Source of the DNA: Sinorhizobium garamanticum
Lineage (GTDB): Bacteria > Pseudomonadota > Alphaproteobacteria > Rhizobiales > Rhizobiaceae
DNA length: 64,000 nt
Reading direction: 5' to 3'
NCBI RefSeq assembly: GCF_029892065.1
Contig: NZ_CP120373.1
Location: 2,983,001-3,047,000 of the forward strand
A program made the position numbers and the translations under genes. Within the stretch, counting starts at the first letter, position 1, and each line of letters opens with the position of its first letter. Under the pieces are notes generated by a model that worked only from the letters and a program-made list of their open reading frames with translations, made no database searches and was not told where the DNA came from. Shown here one piece after another: positions 26,311 through 35,278 of the stretch.

Positions 26311-27321
26311 CTACTTCTCCGGAAAAACCTGTTTCCAGTCGGCCTTCATGTCCACAACCGTCCACTGGTTCAAGGCGGCAGCATCAAGCGCCTTGTCGAG
26401 GCGGCCGAATTCCGTGTCCCGGTCGTAGGCGTATTCGCGTTCAGCGTCGGTGTGATGAATGAGCATACCGAAACGGACGCTCCCGCCCGTCATCGTCGTC
26501 CATTGCAGCATTTCCAGATCGCCGTCGGAGTTGCCGAAGGCGGCGATCGGGCGACGGCCGATATGTTCGTTGATACCGACTGGCTTGCCTGCCTTGTCAT
26601 CGATGAAGTTGATTTGTGGCAGGCGGAACAGGCTGGGCGTGCCGTCACGCATCTCGAACTGTGTCTTTATCGACGAGCCGACGACCTGCTCCGGCGGAAC
26701 GCCGTAGACCTGCTCGGTCCATGGCCGCATGAATTCGATGCCGCCACCCGACACGATGAAGGTCTTGAAGCCGTTGGCGCGGAGATAGTCGAGCAGTTCG
26801 AGCATCGGCTGGTAGACAAGTTCGGTATAGGGTTTCTTGAACTTCGGGTCGCGTGCGGTGGCAAGCCAATCGGAAACGATCTTTTGGAACTCGTCGCTGG
26901 TCATTCCCGCATGAGCCGCCATCATGATCTCCATAAGACCCTTTTCGCCGGATGCGGCGAGGGTCTTCATGTCACCTTCGAGCACGGCCTTGAACGGCTG
27001 CGTGTCCTTCCATTCCGGATGGGACGGAGCCTCGGCCTTCACGCGGTCGAGCGCGAAGGCGAGCTGGGTATACATCGGATGCTCGACCCACAGCGTGCCG
27101 TCGTTGTCGAAGACGGCGATGCGCTCCGGTTCCGGAACGAAGTCGGGCGAGTTTTCCTTGGTCACCTTCTCGACGAAGGAGACGATGGCCGTCTTAGGGG
27201 CGGTGTCATTCCACGAAGGCAGTGGGTCGTTCTGGGCCTGCGCCGAAACAACGATAAACAAGCTGGCCGCGATACCGAGCGCCGCACCGCGAGCGAGCTT
27301 GAGGAAGTCACAGGTAGTCAT
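26311..27321 (-). CDS. Exported HAD family hydrolase (phosphatase-like)
   Basis: The 336-residue protein has a signal peptide (GAALGIAASLFIVVSAQAQ), the HAD nucleophile motif VFDNDGTLW, motif II in FIVSGGG and motif IV in AFGNSDGDLEM. The layout is that of phosphoserine-phosphatase-like HAD enzymes; the periplasmic substrate is unknown. It lies between the sulfatase (95 bp upstream) and the octaheme cytochrome (71 bp downstream) on one strand, a probable operon. Confidence 0.88.
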   Translation of the reverse strand: MTTCDFLKLARGAALGIAASLFIVVSAQAQNDPLPSWNDTAPKTAIVSFVEKVTKENSPDFVPEPERIAVFDNDGTLWVEHPMYTQLAFALDRVKAEAPSHPEWKDTQPFKAVLEGDMKTLAASGEKGLMEIMMAAHAGMTSDEFQKIVSDWLATARDPKFKKPYTELVYQPMLELLDYLRANGFKTFIVSGGGIEFMRPWTEQVYGVPPEQVVGSSIKTQFEMRDGTPSLFRLPQINFIDDKAGKPVGINEHIGRRPIAAFGNSDGDLEMLQWTTMTGGSVRFGMLIHHTDAEREYAYDRDTEFGRLDKALDAAALNQWTVVDMKADWKQVFPEK

Positions 27322-27380
27322 CGTCGAGCCCCTTTCTCTAATCGGCTGAGTGCGTTCCCGAATCCTCCGCAGGGACAGGC

Positions 27381-27408
27381 GGCGGCCCCGGATTACTCCG
27401 GGACCGCC
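27381..27408 (-). terminator. Imperfect 11-bp hairpin between sulfatase and HAD genes
   Basis: GGCGGCCCCGG and CCGGGACCGCC pair with one mismatch around a 6-nt loop, 9 bases after the sulfatase stop. It may weaken readthrough into the HAD gene or stabilise the sulfatase message end. No T tract is seen. Confidence 0.4.
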
Positions 27409-27416
27409 AAAGCCAT

Positions 27417-29087
27417 CTAGTTTCCGGTCGGAGCGGAAATGTTGACGCCCTCCTTCTCGAGCTGCTCCCGAACCGACTGCAGCATCTGGTATTTGGAGAG
27501 TTCGATCGGGCCGTCGTAGCCCATGCTCTGCAGCTTGCGCGGCGGGTACTCGACATAGGTTTTCATGAGGTCCTTGATGGCCGCGGAGATGGAGACCAGG
27601 GTCCAGGTGTGCTCGGTATAGTTATTCATGAATACGTCGTAGCGCTCCTGCGGATCCTGCCACAGATCGAATACCTGCGGTACGATCGCCACGTAGGACT
27701 GGGCACCCTTCCAGCCGAGATTCGTGTCGACCGCGAGTCCACCGGTCGAGGCCCCGTTGTCACCGCGCAGGTTGAACACGGCCTTGTAATGGCCGACGCG
27801 CGCAGCGCCGGGCGTCAGCTCATTCTCTGTGAAGTAAAACCAGTTCTTGCGCGCCGATTCGCCTGTGCCGAGCAGAACCGGCGACATGTCGATGCTGTCG
27901 AAGATGATGGGCTTGTCCTCGCGATCCTTGTCGGGTAACGCCACACCGGCGACCGAAGCGAATGTCGCCATCAGGTCGAGACCGCCGACAACATCATGGC
28001 TCTTCGAACCCGGCTTGATCTTGCTCGGCCAGAGCGCGATCGCTGGGACCCGATTGCCGCCTTCGCGCACGGTGCCCTTGGTGCCACGGAACGGCGTGTA
28101 CCCGGCATCCGGATAAACGTCCTGCCAGGCCCCGTTGTCGGTCGTGTAGAAAACCAGCGTGTTCCTGTCCATGCCGGTTTCACGCAGTTTGTCCATGATC
28201 CTTCCGATGCGCGTGTCGAGCTCCACAACCGAGTCGGCATACTTCGTCTTAGACAGGGATTTGTGCTGGAATTCGGGGGCCGGAAGGTTGGGTTGGTGCA
28301 CCTTCATGAAGTTGACGTTGATGAAGAACGGTTGATCCGGTTTCTTGGCGGCGGCGTCCAGGAATTCTATCGCCGCCTTCTCGACATACCCATCGAAGAA
28401 CGGGATGCCCACAACGCCCGGCTTGCCGTCGATCACGGGCGTGTCGACGTACTGGCCGTTGATCTTGAAGTCCTCCGTCACTTGGCCGCCAGCCTTGCCG
28501 GACAGCGAGCCTTTCGTCACCTTCTGGAACAGGGCCCGTGTTTCCGCGTCCATATCGGGAAACCAGGTCGGGTCGGCATAGGTGTAGGCGTTGAGATGAT
28601 AGAGGCCGACATATTTCATCTCGTCATAGCCCTGCGCGTTCGGCAGCGCGTAGTCTGCCTCGCCAAGGTGCCACTTGCCGGTGAAATAGGTCTGATAACC
28701 TCCTCGCTTCAACACCGACGCAAGCGTCCACTCAGCTGCCGGCAGGCCGCCACCCTGGCCCTGGAAGGCCACGGTCGTCATGCCGCTGCGGTTCGGAATG
28801 CGTCCGGTCTGCATCGCGGCGCGGCCCGGCGTGCAGCTTGGCTGAGCGTAGAAGGAAAAGAAGGTCATTCCCTCTTCCGCCAGCTTGTCGATGTTCGGGG
28901 TCGGCATGCCACGGCCTTCGCCGCCGCCATAGGGGCCGAGATCGCCATAGCCGGTGTCATCGGATACGATGAACAGGATGTTGGGCTTTTGTTGTGCCTC
29001 CTGGGCGAGAGCGTCAGACGGATCCGCCCACGAAGCTGCTGCAAGAGTAAATGCGAAGAGACTGCAAATGCCAACTTTGCGCTTCAT
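27417..29087 (-). CDS. Arylsulfatase, exported
   Basis: The 556-residue protein has a signal peptide ending near ADPSDALAQ, the metal-binding start NILFIVSDDTGYGDLGPYGG, the formylglycine site SCTPGRAAMQTGR (Cys to be oxidised), TGKWHLGE and FYTTDNGAW. It hydrolyses sulfate esters in the periplasm. No formylglycine-generating enzyme gene is present in the window. It is the first gene of a three-gene unit with the HAD hydrolase and octaheme cytochrome. Confidence 0.93.
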   Translation of the reverse strand: MKRKVGICSLFAFTLAAASWADPSDALAQEAQQKPNILFIVSDDTGYGDLGPYGGGEGRGMPTPNIDKLAEEGMTFFSFYAQPSCTPGRAAMQTGRIPNRSGMTTVAFQGQGGGLPAAEWTLASVLKRGGYQTYFTGKWHLGEADYALPNAQGYDEMKYVGLYHLNAYTYADPTWFPDMDAETRALFQKVTKGSLSGKAGGQVTEDFKINGQYVDTPVIDGKPGVVGIPFFDGYVEKAAIEFLDAAAKKPDQPFFINVNFMKVHQPNLPAPEFQHKSLSKTKYADSVVELDTRIGRIMDKLRETGMDRNTLVFYTTDNGAWQDVYPDAGYTPFRGTKGTVREGGNRVPAIALWPSKIKPGSKSHDVVGGLDLMATFASVAGVALPDKDREDKPIIFDSIDMSPVLLGTGESARKNWFYFTENELTPGAARVGHYKAVFNLRGDNGASTGGLAVDTNLGWKGAQSYVAIVPQVFDLWQDPQERYDVFMNNYTEHTWTLVSISAAIKDLMKTYVEYPPRKLQSMGYDGPIELSKYQMLQSVREQLEKEGVNISAPTGN

Positions 29088-29453
29088 CTGCTCACTCCTT
29101 CAATGAGCCAAGCAAAGTGACCGGTCCGGGCGGATCAGGGTCCAATGCCGGCAGCCGTTTCTGGATTTGCTGTGAGTGCCTGCGTCGCGCCCGCTGGTCC
29201 TCCCTCCCATTGTTGCGGTGCTGTCAACGCCGCCGAGTGCTGCATCGATCCAACGCATCCGCATCGATGCGGATCGACAGACCTACAAAGCACTCCAGGA
29301 ACTCGTATGCGCGAAGTAAGAAAGAAGAATACGCCTCATCGAGAGGCGGAACTGAAATCTCTCTCGCTGCGATATACCACAATACCGATTTCACTTCCAG
29401 ATTGAAATCATTGCCGCGTCGCACTGTGCCAATCGCCAATCTTGCTGTCCGTC
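29088..29453. other. Intergenic stretch without a supported gene
   Basis: This 366-bp space upstream of the sulfatase should hold its promoter. The frames here are shadows or lack ribosome sites, and no repeat family copy was seen. Confidence 0.5.
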
Positions 29454-29606
29454 TTAATGTGTGTATGGCAAGATTCGTTGGATCAGCAGCGCTTGAAGAA
29501 GGGCGAGACCCCGTTGGTCAAGAGCGACGGATTCGCCATGCCGCAGCAGGAGGCCGCGGGCGGGATCGAGGACAAACTGGCCGAAAGCACGCCGCGACTC
29601 CATCAT
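29454..29606 (-). pseudogene. Remnant of a CadC-type winged-helix regulator (N terminus only)
   Basis: The 50-codon frame reads MESRRAFGQFVLDPARG, LLLRHGESVALDQRGLALLQ and then ALL before running into unrelated IQRILPYTH and a stop. The first 40 residues match the start of the OmpR-type DNA-binding domain in TPR/adenylate-cyclase-like regulators such as the intact gene at 33548 (FGDYVLDPERRELTL). The rest of that domain and all later domains are missing. No ribosome site is present. It follows the methyltransferase gene by 49 bp. Confidence 0.6.
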
Positions 29607-29655
29607 GCGCGAGATATAGCCGATCGGCCCACCGGCGGAAACGGGGCGCTGTTCT

Positions 29656-30468
29656 TCAGGCGCGCGCGGCGCTGACGACGAGGGCGGGGAGCGGCAGGTG
29701 GACGATGCCGTTGTCGGTGAAGTCTTGGAAGCGTTCGCCGAGCGCTTCCTCTATCCGTGCCCGTGCCGTCGGCTCCTGCCTGTCGAGCACCATCGTCAGG
29801 CGGACGAAGGCGTGGCGGAAGAAGTCGGAAAGCTCGGCGAGCGGGAAGTCGAGCGTGGCGGGGATGTCGCCGAAGGTGACGTCGGTGAAGCCGGCCGCCG
29901 AGAGCACCCGCATCGCCTCCTCCCGCTCGGCGAAGCGGAACATCGGCGGCGCGGGCGGCAGGTCGACTTCGAGCGTGCCGTGGGCGCTGACGACCTCGGG
30001 AACGATCCGGAACAGCGGCGCGATCTCCGGCCCGCGCCAGACGGTGAAGGCGTAGCGGCCGCCGGGCTTCAGCACCCGCGCGGCCTCGGCAATCGCCCGC
30101 TCCGGGTCGGCCAGATGCAGGGTGCCGAAATTGTTGATGACGCGGTCGAACGCGGCGTCCTCGAAGATGAGCGCCTCGGCGTCGCCGACCTGGAAATTGA
30201 CGTTGCTGCCCTTGGCTTGTGCCGCCACGATCATGTCCTCGGAAAAGTCGACGCCGGTGACGATCGCGCCGCACGCGGCGGCCGCCAGGCTTGCCTCTCC
30301 GGTGCCGCAACAGACATCGAGCGTCGTCTGACCGCGGCTGATCCCGGCCGCATCGATGAGCGCCGCTACGCCGTAGCGGCAGAACCGGCCCGAATAGCGA
30401 TCGTAGATCCGGGCGCGCTCGCTCCAGCCGCGATGTTCGAGCGTTTTGAAGGTCGGTTGCGTAACCAT
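29656..30468 (-). CDS. Class I SAM-dependent methyltransferase
   Basis: The 270-residue protein has motif I LDVCCGTGEASLAAA, the acidic end of strand 2 in VTGVDFSEDM, VGDAEALIFEDAAFD and the post-motif FGTLHLADPERAIAEAARVLKPGGRYAFTVW, as in UbiE/COQ5-like enzymes. The acceptor molecule is not evident. GGAGGGGG stands 7 bases before the ATG. The remnant of a winged-helix regulator lies directly downstream. Confidence 0.9.
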   Translation of the reverse strand: MVTQPTFKTLEHRGWSERARIYDRYSGRFCRYGVAALIDAAGISRGQTTLDVCCGTGEASLAAAACGAIVTGVDFSEDMIVAAQAKGSNVNFQVGDAEALIFEDAAFDRVINNFGTLHLADPERAIAEAARVLKPGGRYAFTVWRGPEIAPLFRIVPEVVSAHGTLEVDLPPAPPMFRFAEREEAMRVLSAAGFTDVTFGDIPATLDFPLAELSDFFRHAFVRLTMVLDRQEPTARARIEEALGERFQDFTDNGIVHLPLPALVVSAARA

Positions 30469-30622
30469 GGAATGTCCCCCTCCGCCAATGAGCGATTATA
30501 CCACGCTTCGGTTGGGTGGGAGACGGGTGAGATCTTCCGTTACCGATGCGACGAGCCTTCCCGATATTCGTTTCTGTGCTCGCCGCGACCCAAGGAGAGG
30601 AGCATGCCCTTTGGCTTGTTCT

Positions 30623-30727
30623 GTCATCCTCGGGCTTGACCCGAGGATCCAGAACCAAACCTCCAATTTCGGCCAGCGCGGGTCGTCAGCCATGAGTTTG
30701 GATCCTCGGGTCAAGCCCGAGGATGAC
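30623..30727. repeat. Inverted repeat pair, family C (28-bp arms)
   Basis: GTCATCCTCGGGCTTGACCC plus GAGGATCC at 30623-30650 is the exact reverse complement of 30700-30727. The 49-bp centre reads AGAACCAAACCTCC..GGCCAGCGCGGG. Each arm is itself a near-palindrome (CCTCGGG..CCCGAGG). The gap 30469-30926 holds this and no supported gene. Confidence 0.85.
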
Positions 30728-30926
30728 GGGGGAACACGGCGACGGCGGGGAACTGCGGAGGCGCCGAGAACGGCGCTTTTCAGCGAATGAGTCGGGCGAG
30801 AATGCTAGGCCGTGTACTCATAACGATAGCTAGCCGATGTCGGCTCTCGGCATAACCGCCGAGTTTGACCAATCCTCGGCGTATTTCGGCAGCGCGCGGA
30901 CATTGCTGCCGTTGCCTGCGCGACGC

Positions 30927-31415
30927 TTAGTTCTTAGCCAACATGGGCAAGATCAGACCCCACTTTGTCTTCTGAGGTGGTCCAAACGGCTCGAAACCCA
31001 GCTTCTTGTAGACGGCTATCGCCCGTGCATTGTCTGGATGCGGATCAGTCGCGATCACAGGTGCCCCCTCATCAAAGAGAACCTGCATTCTCATGCTGAT
31101 AAATGCTGATCCATGCCCAACACCGACCATTTCGGGGTCTCCGATATATTGGTCAATTCCCCGCGAGCCTTTGGGAAGATAGGCAAAATGGTGATCTTCC
31201 CACCCGTGAACTGTGTAGTCCTGCATGAACGCAAATGGGCGTTCGGCGTTTGAAACAATCCAGCGCGCTACCCGAGGATCAGCCAAGTCCGCTTCATTGT
31301 ATGGCTCATCTGAACCCCACCATTCACGGACATGCGGGTTCGATTGCCATCCCATGAGCATATCGAGATCATCCAGCGTCACCTTGCGAAAACTGTATTG
31401 ATTGGTTGTCATCAT
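30927..31415 (-). CDS. GNAT family N-acetyltransferase, AAC(6')-like
   Basis: The 162-residue protein has a GNAT layout resembling aminoglycoside 6'-N-acetyltransferases: FRKVTLDDLDMLMGWQSNPHVREWW at the start, GIDQYIGDPEMVGVGHGSAFISM for the acetyl-CoA loop, and PHPDNARAIAVYKKLGFEPFG near the end. It probably acetylates an amine with acetyl-CoA; resistance activity is not shown. Two ATGs are adjacent (31415 and 31412). Monocistronic. Confidence 0.85.
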   Translation of the reverse strand: MMTTNQYSFRKVTLDDLDMLMGWQSNPHVREWWGSDEPYNEADLADPRVARWIVSNAERPFAFMQDYTVHGWEDHHFAYLPKGSRGIDQYIGDPEMVGVGHGSAFISMRMQVLFDEGAPVIATDPHPDNARAIAVYKKLGFEPFGPPQKTKWGLILPMLAKN

Positions 31416-31698
31416 TCGAACAGTTTAGCAGATCGCCCGCCGGTAGGTATGGGCTCAGAGCTGTCATCCGCCTTCAAGTATCTTGAGGCGAAGCGGACAT
31501 CGGAAGGCGCATACGACCGTCGTTGCGTCAATGGAGGCCTTCGGCGCCGTGAATGACTGGCTTCGGCGTGTGGGAGATGGCGGAGGAGATGTCAGTCCGG
31601 TGGGCACACGCGCCGTCGATCCCTGCAGAGGTTCCCCGTGCGCGGATGCGAAGCAGCCCCGGCGAGCCTTCCGCCAGGGCTCTGCGTCGAGGACCCGC

Positions 31699-32112
31699 TC
31701 ACTCCGTGGTGGGTGTGGTCAGTTCCTTTTCGGCGGTGTCGACGACGAAGACGGCGAGCAGGCTTGACGGTTCCGTGTCGCTGGCGTTCTTGCTGACCCC
31801 ATGACGGGCGCCGGGCTCTTCGTAGAAGTTGTCGCCGGCCTTGTAGGTCCGTTCCGGCTCGCCATTGACGCTGCTGACGATCGCGCCTTCAAGCACCGTC
31901 GCATAGATGAAGGCGGAGTCCGGGTGCGTGTGGCCGGGCGACGAGCCGCCAGGCTCGTATTCGACGAGCACACCCTTCATGCTTTTGCCCGGCACATTCG
32001 GAAGCGGCCGGTCGAATACGATCGTCACCTTGTCCCCGTGTCCGTCTTCGGCAGAGGCTGTGGTGATCGACAATGCTGCGAGCGCAAGACTCGCGAGAAA
32101 TCGTGTGAGCAT
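31699..32112 (-). CDS. Cupin domain protein with signal peptide
   Basis: The 137-residue protein starts with a signal peptide (MLTRFLASLALAALSITTASA) and has a single cupin barrel with metal ligands in GHTHPDSAFIYATVLEG and a later His in GARHGVSKN. Many such periplasmic cupins bind a metal and have no known substrate. The ATG at 32112 is preferred because GGAG lies 6 bases upstream. A paralogue with the same layout is at 46826-47242. It lies downstream of the NAD(P)-binding protein gene on the same strand, 88 bp away. Confidence 0.86.
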   Translation of the reverse strand: MLTRFLASLALAALSITTASAEDGHGDKVTIVFDRPLPNVPGKSMKGVLVEYEPGGSSPGHTHPDSAFIYATVLEGAIVSSVNGEPERTYKAGDNFYEEPGARHGVSKNASDTEPSSLLAVFVVDTAEKELTTPTTE

Positions 32113-32200
32113 TTCCATTCTCCATCATGGCTGAAAATTGTCGGTCGGCGTCCCCCGGATCGCGGTGGATCCAGGGGGCGTTCCTTCGGTCGACGGCTGC

Positions 32201-32953
32201 TCACTGAGCCTGTGACTGGGCGAGCCAGTTCTCGAAGCGGATCGATCCGAGGCGCGGGTTCTGGCCAGGTGTCAGCGATTGATCGTCGATGATGCCGCCG
32301 AAGTAGCGGGCGTGGACGTCCGGCACGACCTTGCGCGGGTCCTTCGTTGCCTTGAGGAAGCGCCTGACCACTTCGTCGAGCGGGATCGCCTCCGGACCGG
32401 CGACTTCGACGGTGCCGTTGACCGGCGCAGCGAGCGTGACTTCGGCGAGCGCCGCCACCACGTCGTCGGACGCGATCGGTTGGAACAGCGCCGGCGACAC
32501 GCGGATCTCCTCGCCGACGGTGGCCGACTGGGCAATGCCGCCGACAAACTCGAAGAACTGCGTGGCACGCAGGATGGTGTAGGGAATGCCGGACCCCTTG
32601 ATGAGGTTTTCCTGTGCGACCTTCGCCCGGAAATAGCCGTTCTCCGGAAGCCGTTCGGTACCGACGATCGACAGGGCAACATGGTGCCGGACGCCGGCGG
32701 CGGCTTCCGCGGCCAGGAGGTTACGGCCCGACGTCTGGAAAAACTCGAGCACGGCCTTGTCTTCCCAGACCGGGGCGTTTGCCACGTCGACGACGACGTC
32801 GGCGCCGTCGAGCGCTTCCGCCAGCCCCTCGCGGGTGATGGTGTTGACGCCCGTGTTGGGAGAGGCGGCAAGCGCATCATGGCCGCGCTCCTTGAGGGTC
32901 TTCACAAGCTTCGATCCGATGAGGCCCGTGCCCCCGATGACGACGATCTTCAT
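32201..32953 (-). CDS. NAD(P)-binding SDR-like protein (NmrA/atypical SDR)
   Basis: The 250-residue protein opens KIVVIGGTGLIGSKLVKTLKERGHDALAASP, an NAD(P)-binding motif of extended or atypical SDRs, with VVDVANAPVWED, HHVALSIVGTERL and YFRAKVAQENLI. The active-site Tyr-Lys pair is YFRAK. Similar proteins act as NmrA-like redox sensors or reductases. AAGGAG stands 7 bases before the ATG at 32953, so the longer frame to 33100 is rejected. It may form a unit with the downstream cupin gene. Confidence 0.88.
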   Translation of the reverse strand: MKIVVIGGTGLIGSKLVKTLKERGHDALAASPNTGVNTITREGLAEALDGADVVVDVANAPVWEDKAVLEFFQTSGRNLLAAEAAAGVRHHVALSIVGTERLPENGYFRAKVAQENLIKGSGIPYTILRATQFFEFVGGIAQSATVGEEIRVSPALFQPIASDDVVAALAEVTLAAPVNGTVEVAGPEAIPLDEVVRRFLKATKDPRKVVPDVHARYFGGIIDDQSLTPGQNPRLGSIRFENWLAQSQAQ

Positions 32954-33160
32954 GGCTTCTCTCCTTGTCTCCCGACCGCAACCATTGCCGTCGATGTGTC
33001 TGGAGAGTGCCTCGGCGATCGAGAGAAGTCCTTGCGGCGGGCTTGAATTGATCTTGAAGGAAGCTTGGTTATTCGTCCAAGGCGGATTGCCGGATGGCAC
33101 AGTACACGACAGCAGCGTACTGCTCCTCGTCGGTTGCGCTACGGCAAGGTTCTCCTCCGT

Positions 33161-33338
33161 TCCTCATTCCTGTGCTTGTCACAGGAATCCAGCCACGGCG
33201 CGTCCGCGCCGTGAATGACTCGGTCTCGCAGCAACACAGATGCCGCCACAATTGTGGTTCCGCTTCAGTTGCGCGCACGTTCTCCCGCGCCCAAGGACTT
33301 GGGCACCCTCATTCCTGTGACGAGCACAGGAATGAGGG
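33161..33338. repeat. Palindromic repeat family B, 178-bp copy
   Basis: Left half TCCTCATTCCTGTGCTTGTC, then ACAGGAATCCAGCCACGGCG, and a right end GAGCACAGGAATGAGGG with a CCCAAGGACTTGGG block. The left half is the uninterrupted counterpart of the IS110 target at 56394 and 57536. The gap 32954-33547 holds this and a family D copy. Confidence 0.85.
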
Positions 33339-33442
33339 TGCGTGGGGCGGCCGTCACGACTCAACTGACTTAATGAGAGCGAAAAAGCATCAGCCAAACC
33401 CAATTACGTGCTGTCGCTCGATGGGCACCGGATGCTCTTACC

Positions 33443-33490
33443 TTTGAAGCGGCGGACGGAAAACCGCTACACACTTTTCCGGGAATCGCC
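33443..33490. repeat. Short rhizobial intergenic repeat, family D
   Basis: TTTGAAGCGGCGGACGGAAA followed by ACCGCTACACACTTTTCCGG, alike to the copy at 6339-6396. Confidence 0.6.
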
Positions 33491-33547
33491 CTAAACACGC
33501 CTTGCCGTGCTATCAAGGGACGGAAGCATTCGCCGGGGGATACCGAC

Positions 33548-35140
33548 GTGCCGTTCGTGTTTGGAGACTACGTGCTCGATCCGGAGCGCCGCGAGCTTAC
33601 GCTGCGTGCGCAGGTCGTCGCCGTCGGGCCGCAGGTCTTCGACCTGTTGCTCCATCTCGTCAGGAACCGCGATCGCGTCGTCAGCAAGGACGACCTGCTA
33701 CAGGCAGTGTGGGGCGGCCGGATCGTCTCGGAATCGACCATCACCAGCCACATCAACGCGGTTCGCAAGGCCATCGGCGACAGCGGCGAGGAACAGCGCC
33801 TCATCCGCACCGTCGCCCGCAAGGGCTTCCGTTTCGTCGGCGAGATCAGCCTCGACGAGATCGGGGAAGCGCGGCAGCCCGACGGGCCGGGCGTCGCCGA
33901 CCACGGCTCCGGCGTGCAGAAGGAGCCGCCCCCGCTCGTCCTCCCGGACAAGCCCTCCATTACCGTCCTGCCGTTCCTCAATCTCAGCGGCGATCCGGAG
34001 CAGGAATATTTCGCCGACGGCGTGGTGGAGGACATCATCGCGGCGCTTTCGCGCTTGCGCTGGCTGTTCGTCATCGCGCGCAATTCGAGCTTCACCTACA
34101 AGGGGCGCGCAGTCGACGTGAAGGAAGTCGGCCGGGAGCTTGGCGTGCGCTACGTGCTGGAGGGCAGCGTGCGCAAGTCCGGCAACAAGGTGCGCATCAC
34201 CGGGCAGCTGATCGACGCCACGACCGGCATGAATCTCTGGGCGGAGCGTTTCGAAGGCACGCTCGACGACATCTTCGAGCTGCAGGACCAGATCGCCGAA
34301 AGCGTCGTCGGCGCGATTGCGCCGCAGCTCGAGCGCGCGGAGATCGAACGCGCCAAGCGCAAGCCGACGGAAAGCCTCGACGCCTACGACTATTACCTGC
34401 GCGGCATGGCAAAACTGCACAGCGGAACCCGGGAGGCGATCGAGGCGGCACTGCCCTTGTTCTACCGGGCGACCGAGCTCGACCCGGAATTTGCGTCGGC
34501 CTATGGCATGGCGGCCTGGTGCCATTTCTGGCGAAAGGTCAATGGCTGGATGACCGACCGCGCCCGAGAGATCGCCGAGGGTGCGCGGCTGGCGCGGCTT
34601 GCGGTGGAGCTTGGCCGGGACGATGCGGTGGCGCTGACGCGGGGAGGGCATGCGCTCGCCCATCTCACCGGCGACCTCGATGGCGGCATCGCGCTTCTCG
34701 AGAGGGCGAAGTTTCTCAACCCGAACCTCGCCCCGGCCTGGTTCCTCGGCGGCTTCCTGCGCGCCTTCCGCGGCGAAACGCAGAGCGCGGTCGAGCATTT
34801 CGCCCATGCCGTTCGCTTGAGCCCGTTGGATCCTGAGATGTTTCGCATGCAGGCCGGAACGGCGCTGACGCACTTCTTCGCGGGACGCTTCGATTCCGCC
34901 TCGGCTTCGGCGGAGAAGGCGGTCGGGAACCTGCCCAGTTTCCTGATGGCCGTCGCCCTGGTCGCGGCAAGCCACGCGCTTGCCGGGCGCAGCGACGAAG
35001 CAAGGCAGGCGATGCAGCGGTTGCGCGCACTCGACCCATCCCTGCGTGTCTCCAAACTCAGGGACTGGCTGCCGATCCATCGCCCGGAGGATCTCAAGCA
35101 GTTCGCCGATGGCCTGCGGCTGGCCGGGCTGCCGGAGTGA
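33548..35140 (+). CDS. CadC-type winged-helix regulator with TolB-like and TPR domains
   Basis: The 530-residue protein starts with an OmpR-type DNA-binding domain (FGDYVLDPERRELTL, VVSKDDLLQAVWGGRIVSESTITSHINAVRKAIGD), followed by a TolB/FlgO-like segment (KPSITVLPFLNLSGDPEQEYFADGVVEDIIAAL) and a C-terminal TPR array. Such proteins are often labelled adenylate cyclase, but no cyclase domain is present. They are cytoplasmic regulators with unknown signals. The start is GTG with GGGGGA 7 bases upstream. A paralogous remnant is at 29454-29606. Confidence 0.88.
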   Translation: MPFVFGDYVLDPERRELTLRAQVVAVGPQVFDLLLHLVRNRDRVVSKDDLLQAVWGGRIVSESTITSHINAVRKAIGDSGEEQRLIRTVARKGFRFVGEISLDEIGEARQPDGPGVADHGSGVQKEPPPLVLPDKPSITVLPFLNLSGDPEQEYFADGVVEDIIAALSRLRWLFVIARNSSFTYKGRAVDVKEVGRELGVRYVLEGSVRKSGNKVRITGQLIDATTGMNLWAERFEGTLDDIFELQDQIAESVVGAIAPQLERAEIERAKRKPTESLDAYDYYLRGMAKLHSGTREAIEAALPLFYRATELDPEFASAYGMAAWCHFWRKVNGWMTDRAREIAEGARLARLAVELGRDDAVALTRGGHALAHLTGDLDGGIALLERAKFLNPNLAPAWFLGGFLRAFRGETQSAVEHFAHAVRLSPLDPEMFRMQAGTALTHFFAGRFDSASASAEKAVGNLPSFLMAVALVAASHALAGRSDEARQAMQRLRALDPSLRVSKLRDWLPIHRPEDLKQFADGLRLAGLPE

Positions 35141-35173
35141 CGGCGGCACATCGCATAAGCGTGTAAATTGCGC

Positions 35174-35278
35174 CTACAGCGCCGCGCGTCTTATCAGACG
35201 CGCAAAGGACGCTGTAGCACTTTGAAATTGCTGCATGTTTTTTCCTTAAATCGGCTACGATTTGAGGAAACATGCAGT
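35174..35278. repeat. Palindromic repeat family A, complete copy
   Basis: Same order as the copies at 21254 and 23150, with a TCCTTAAATCGG..CGATTTGAGGA dyad and CATGCAGTGG end. Confidence 0.9.

Noticed and set aside
29051..30055. Long plus-strand frame of 334 codons across the methyltransferase gene
   Set aside because: It is low-complexity in Arg/Ser, has no family features and overlaps a well-supported methyltransferase on the other strand.
31483..31767. Small plus-strand gene between GNAT and cupin genes
   Set aside because: No ribosome site, biased composition, and overlap with the end of the cupin gene.
33698..35149. Minus-strand frame of 483 codons opposite the CadC-like regulator
   Set aside because: A shadow: the plus-strand protein has a clear DNA-binding domain and TPRs.
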